Origin: an uncultured Collinsella sp.
Lineage (GTDB): Bacteria > Actinomycetota > Coriobacteriia > Coriobacteriales > Coriobacteriaceae
Assembly: GCA_900547855.1 (NCBI GenBank)
Contig: URIK01000100.1
Location: 1 to 6,734 of the forward strand
DNA length: 6,734 nucleotides
Reading direction: 5' to 3'
A program made the translations under genes and the position numbers. This document shows positions 6,702 to 6,734 of this stretch, piece by piece. The notes beneath the pieces were generated by a model that had not been told where the DNA came from, searched no databases, and was given only the letters and a program-made list of their open reading frames with translations. Each line of letters starts with the position of its first letter. The first letter of the stretch is position 1.

Positions 6702-6734
6702 CTGTCTCTTATACACATCTCCGAGCCCACGAGA
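6702..6734. other. Residual Illumina Nextera transposase adapter (not genomic)
   Basis: Bases 6702-6720 equal the reverse complement of the 19-bp Tn5 mosaic end used in Nextera libraries. Bases 6721-6734 (CCGAGCCCACGAGA) equal the first 14 bases of the read-2 adapter tail that follows it. The match is 33 consecutive bases and reaches the very end of the window, within the dnaG reading frame. This is library-preparation sequence left on a contig end, not a transposon insertion. Confidence 0.98.

Noticed and set aside
6702..6720. Tn5 or other transposon end
   Set aside because: The 19-bp mosaic end is followed immediately by the synthetic read-2 tail and the contig end, so it is adapter and not an insertion.

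Overview
The window is a dense, single-strand stretch of bacterial chromosome with six genes, all on the + strand: infB (3' part), rbfA, a DHH/DHHA1 phosphoesterase of the NrnA family, truB, ribF and dnaG (5' part). The junctions are 11 nt, an 8-nt overlap, 15 nt, a 4-nt overlap and an 8-nt overlap, so the set looks like one translationally coupled operon. There is no intergenic stretch longer than 15 nt. I see no promoter, terminator, RNA gene, insertion sequence, CRISPR array or riboswitch.

The DNA is clearly GC-rich, with G or C in most third codon positions, AGGAGG/AGGGGG Shine-Dalgarno sites and mostly ATG starts. The order infB-rbfA-nrnA-truB-ribF is the conserved translation-factor cluster of Firmicutes and Actinomycetota. 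GC content, protein style and an actinobacterial type of bifunctional RibF suggest a member of the Actinomycetota, perhaps a gut Coriobacteriia such as Collinsella. That assignment is an inference from impression and was not searched.

Layout: 1-2217 encodes translation initiation factor IF2 without its true N-terminus. 2229-2639 encodes the 30S maturation factor RbfA. 2632-3675 encodes a nanoRNase/pAp phosphatase. 3691-4623 encodes the tRNA U55 pseudouridine synthase. 4620-5627 encodes riboflavin kinase/FAD synthetase. From 5620, DNA primase DnaG runs off the end. Together they cover translation initiation, small-subunit assembly, tRNA modification, short-RNA turnover, flavin cofactor supply and replication priming.

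The last 33 bases (6702-6734) are not genomic. They match the Illumina Nextera transposase adapter (Tn5 mosaic end plus read-2 tail) and, read in the dnaG frame, add the spurious peptide CLLYTSPSPR. Genuine sequence therefore ends at about 6701. I found no undescribed system. The points worth a second look are the adapter, dnaG joined directly to ribF, and a few substitutions in otherwise conserved motifs of IF2, TruB and RibF.
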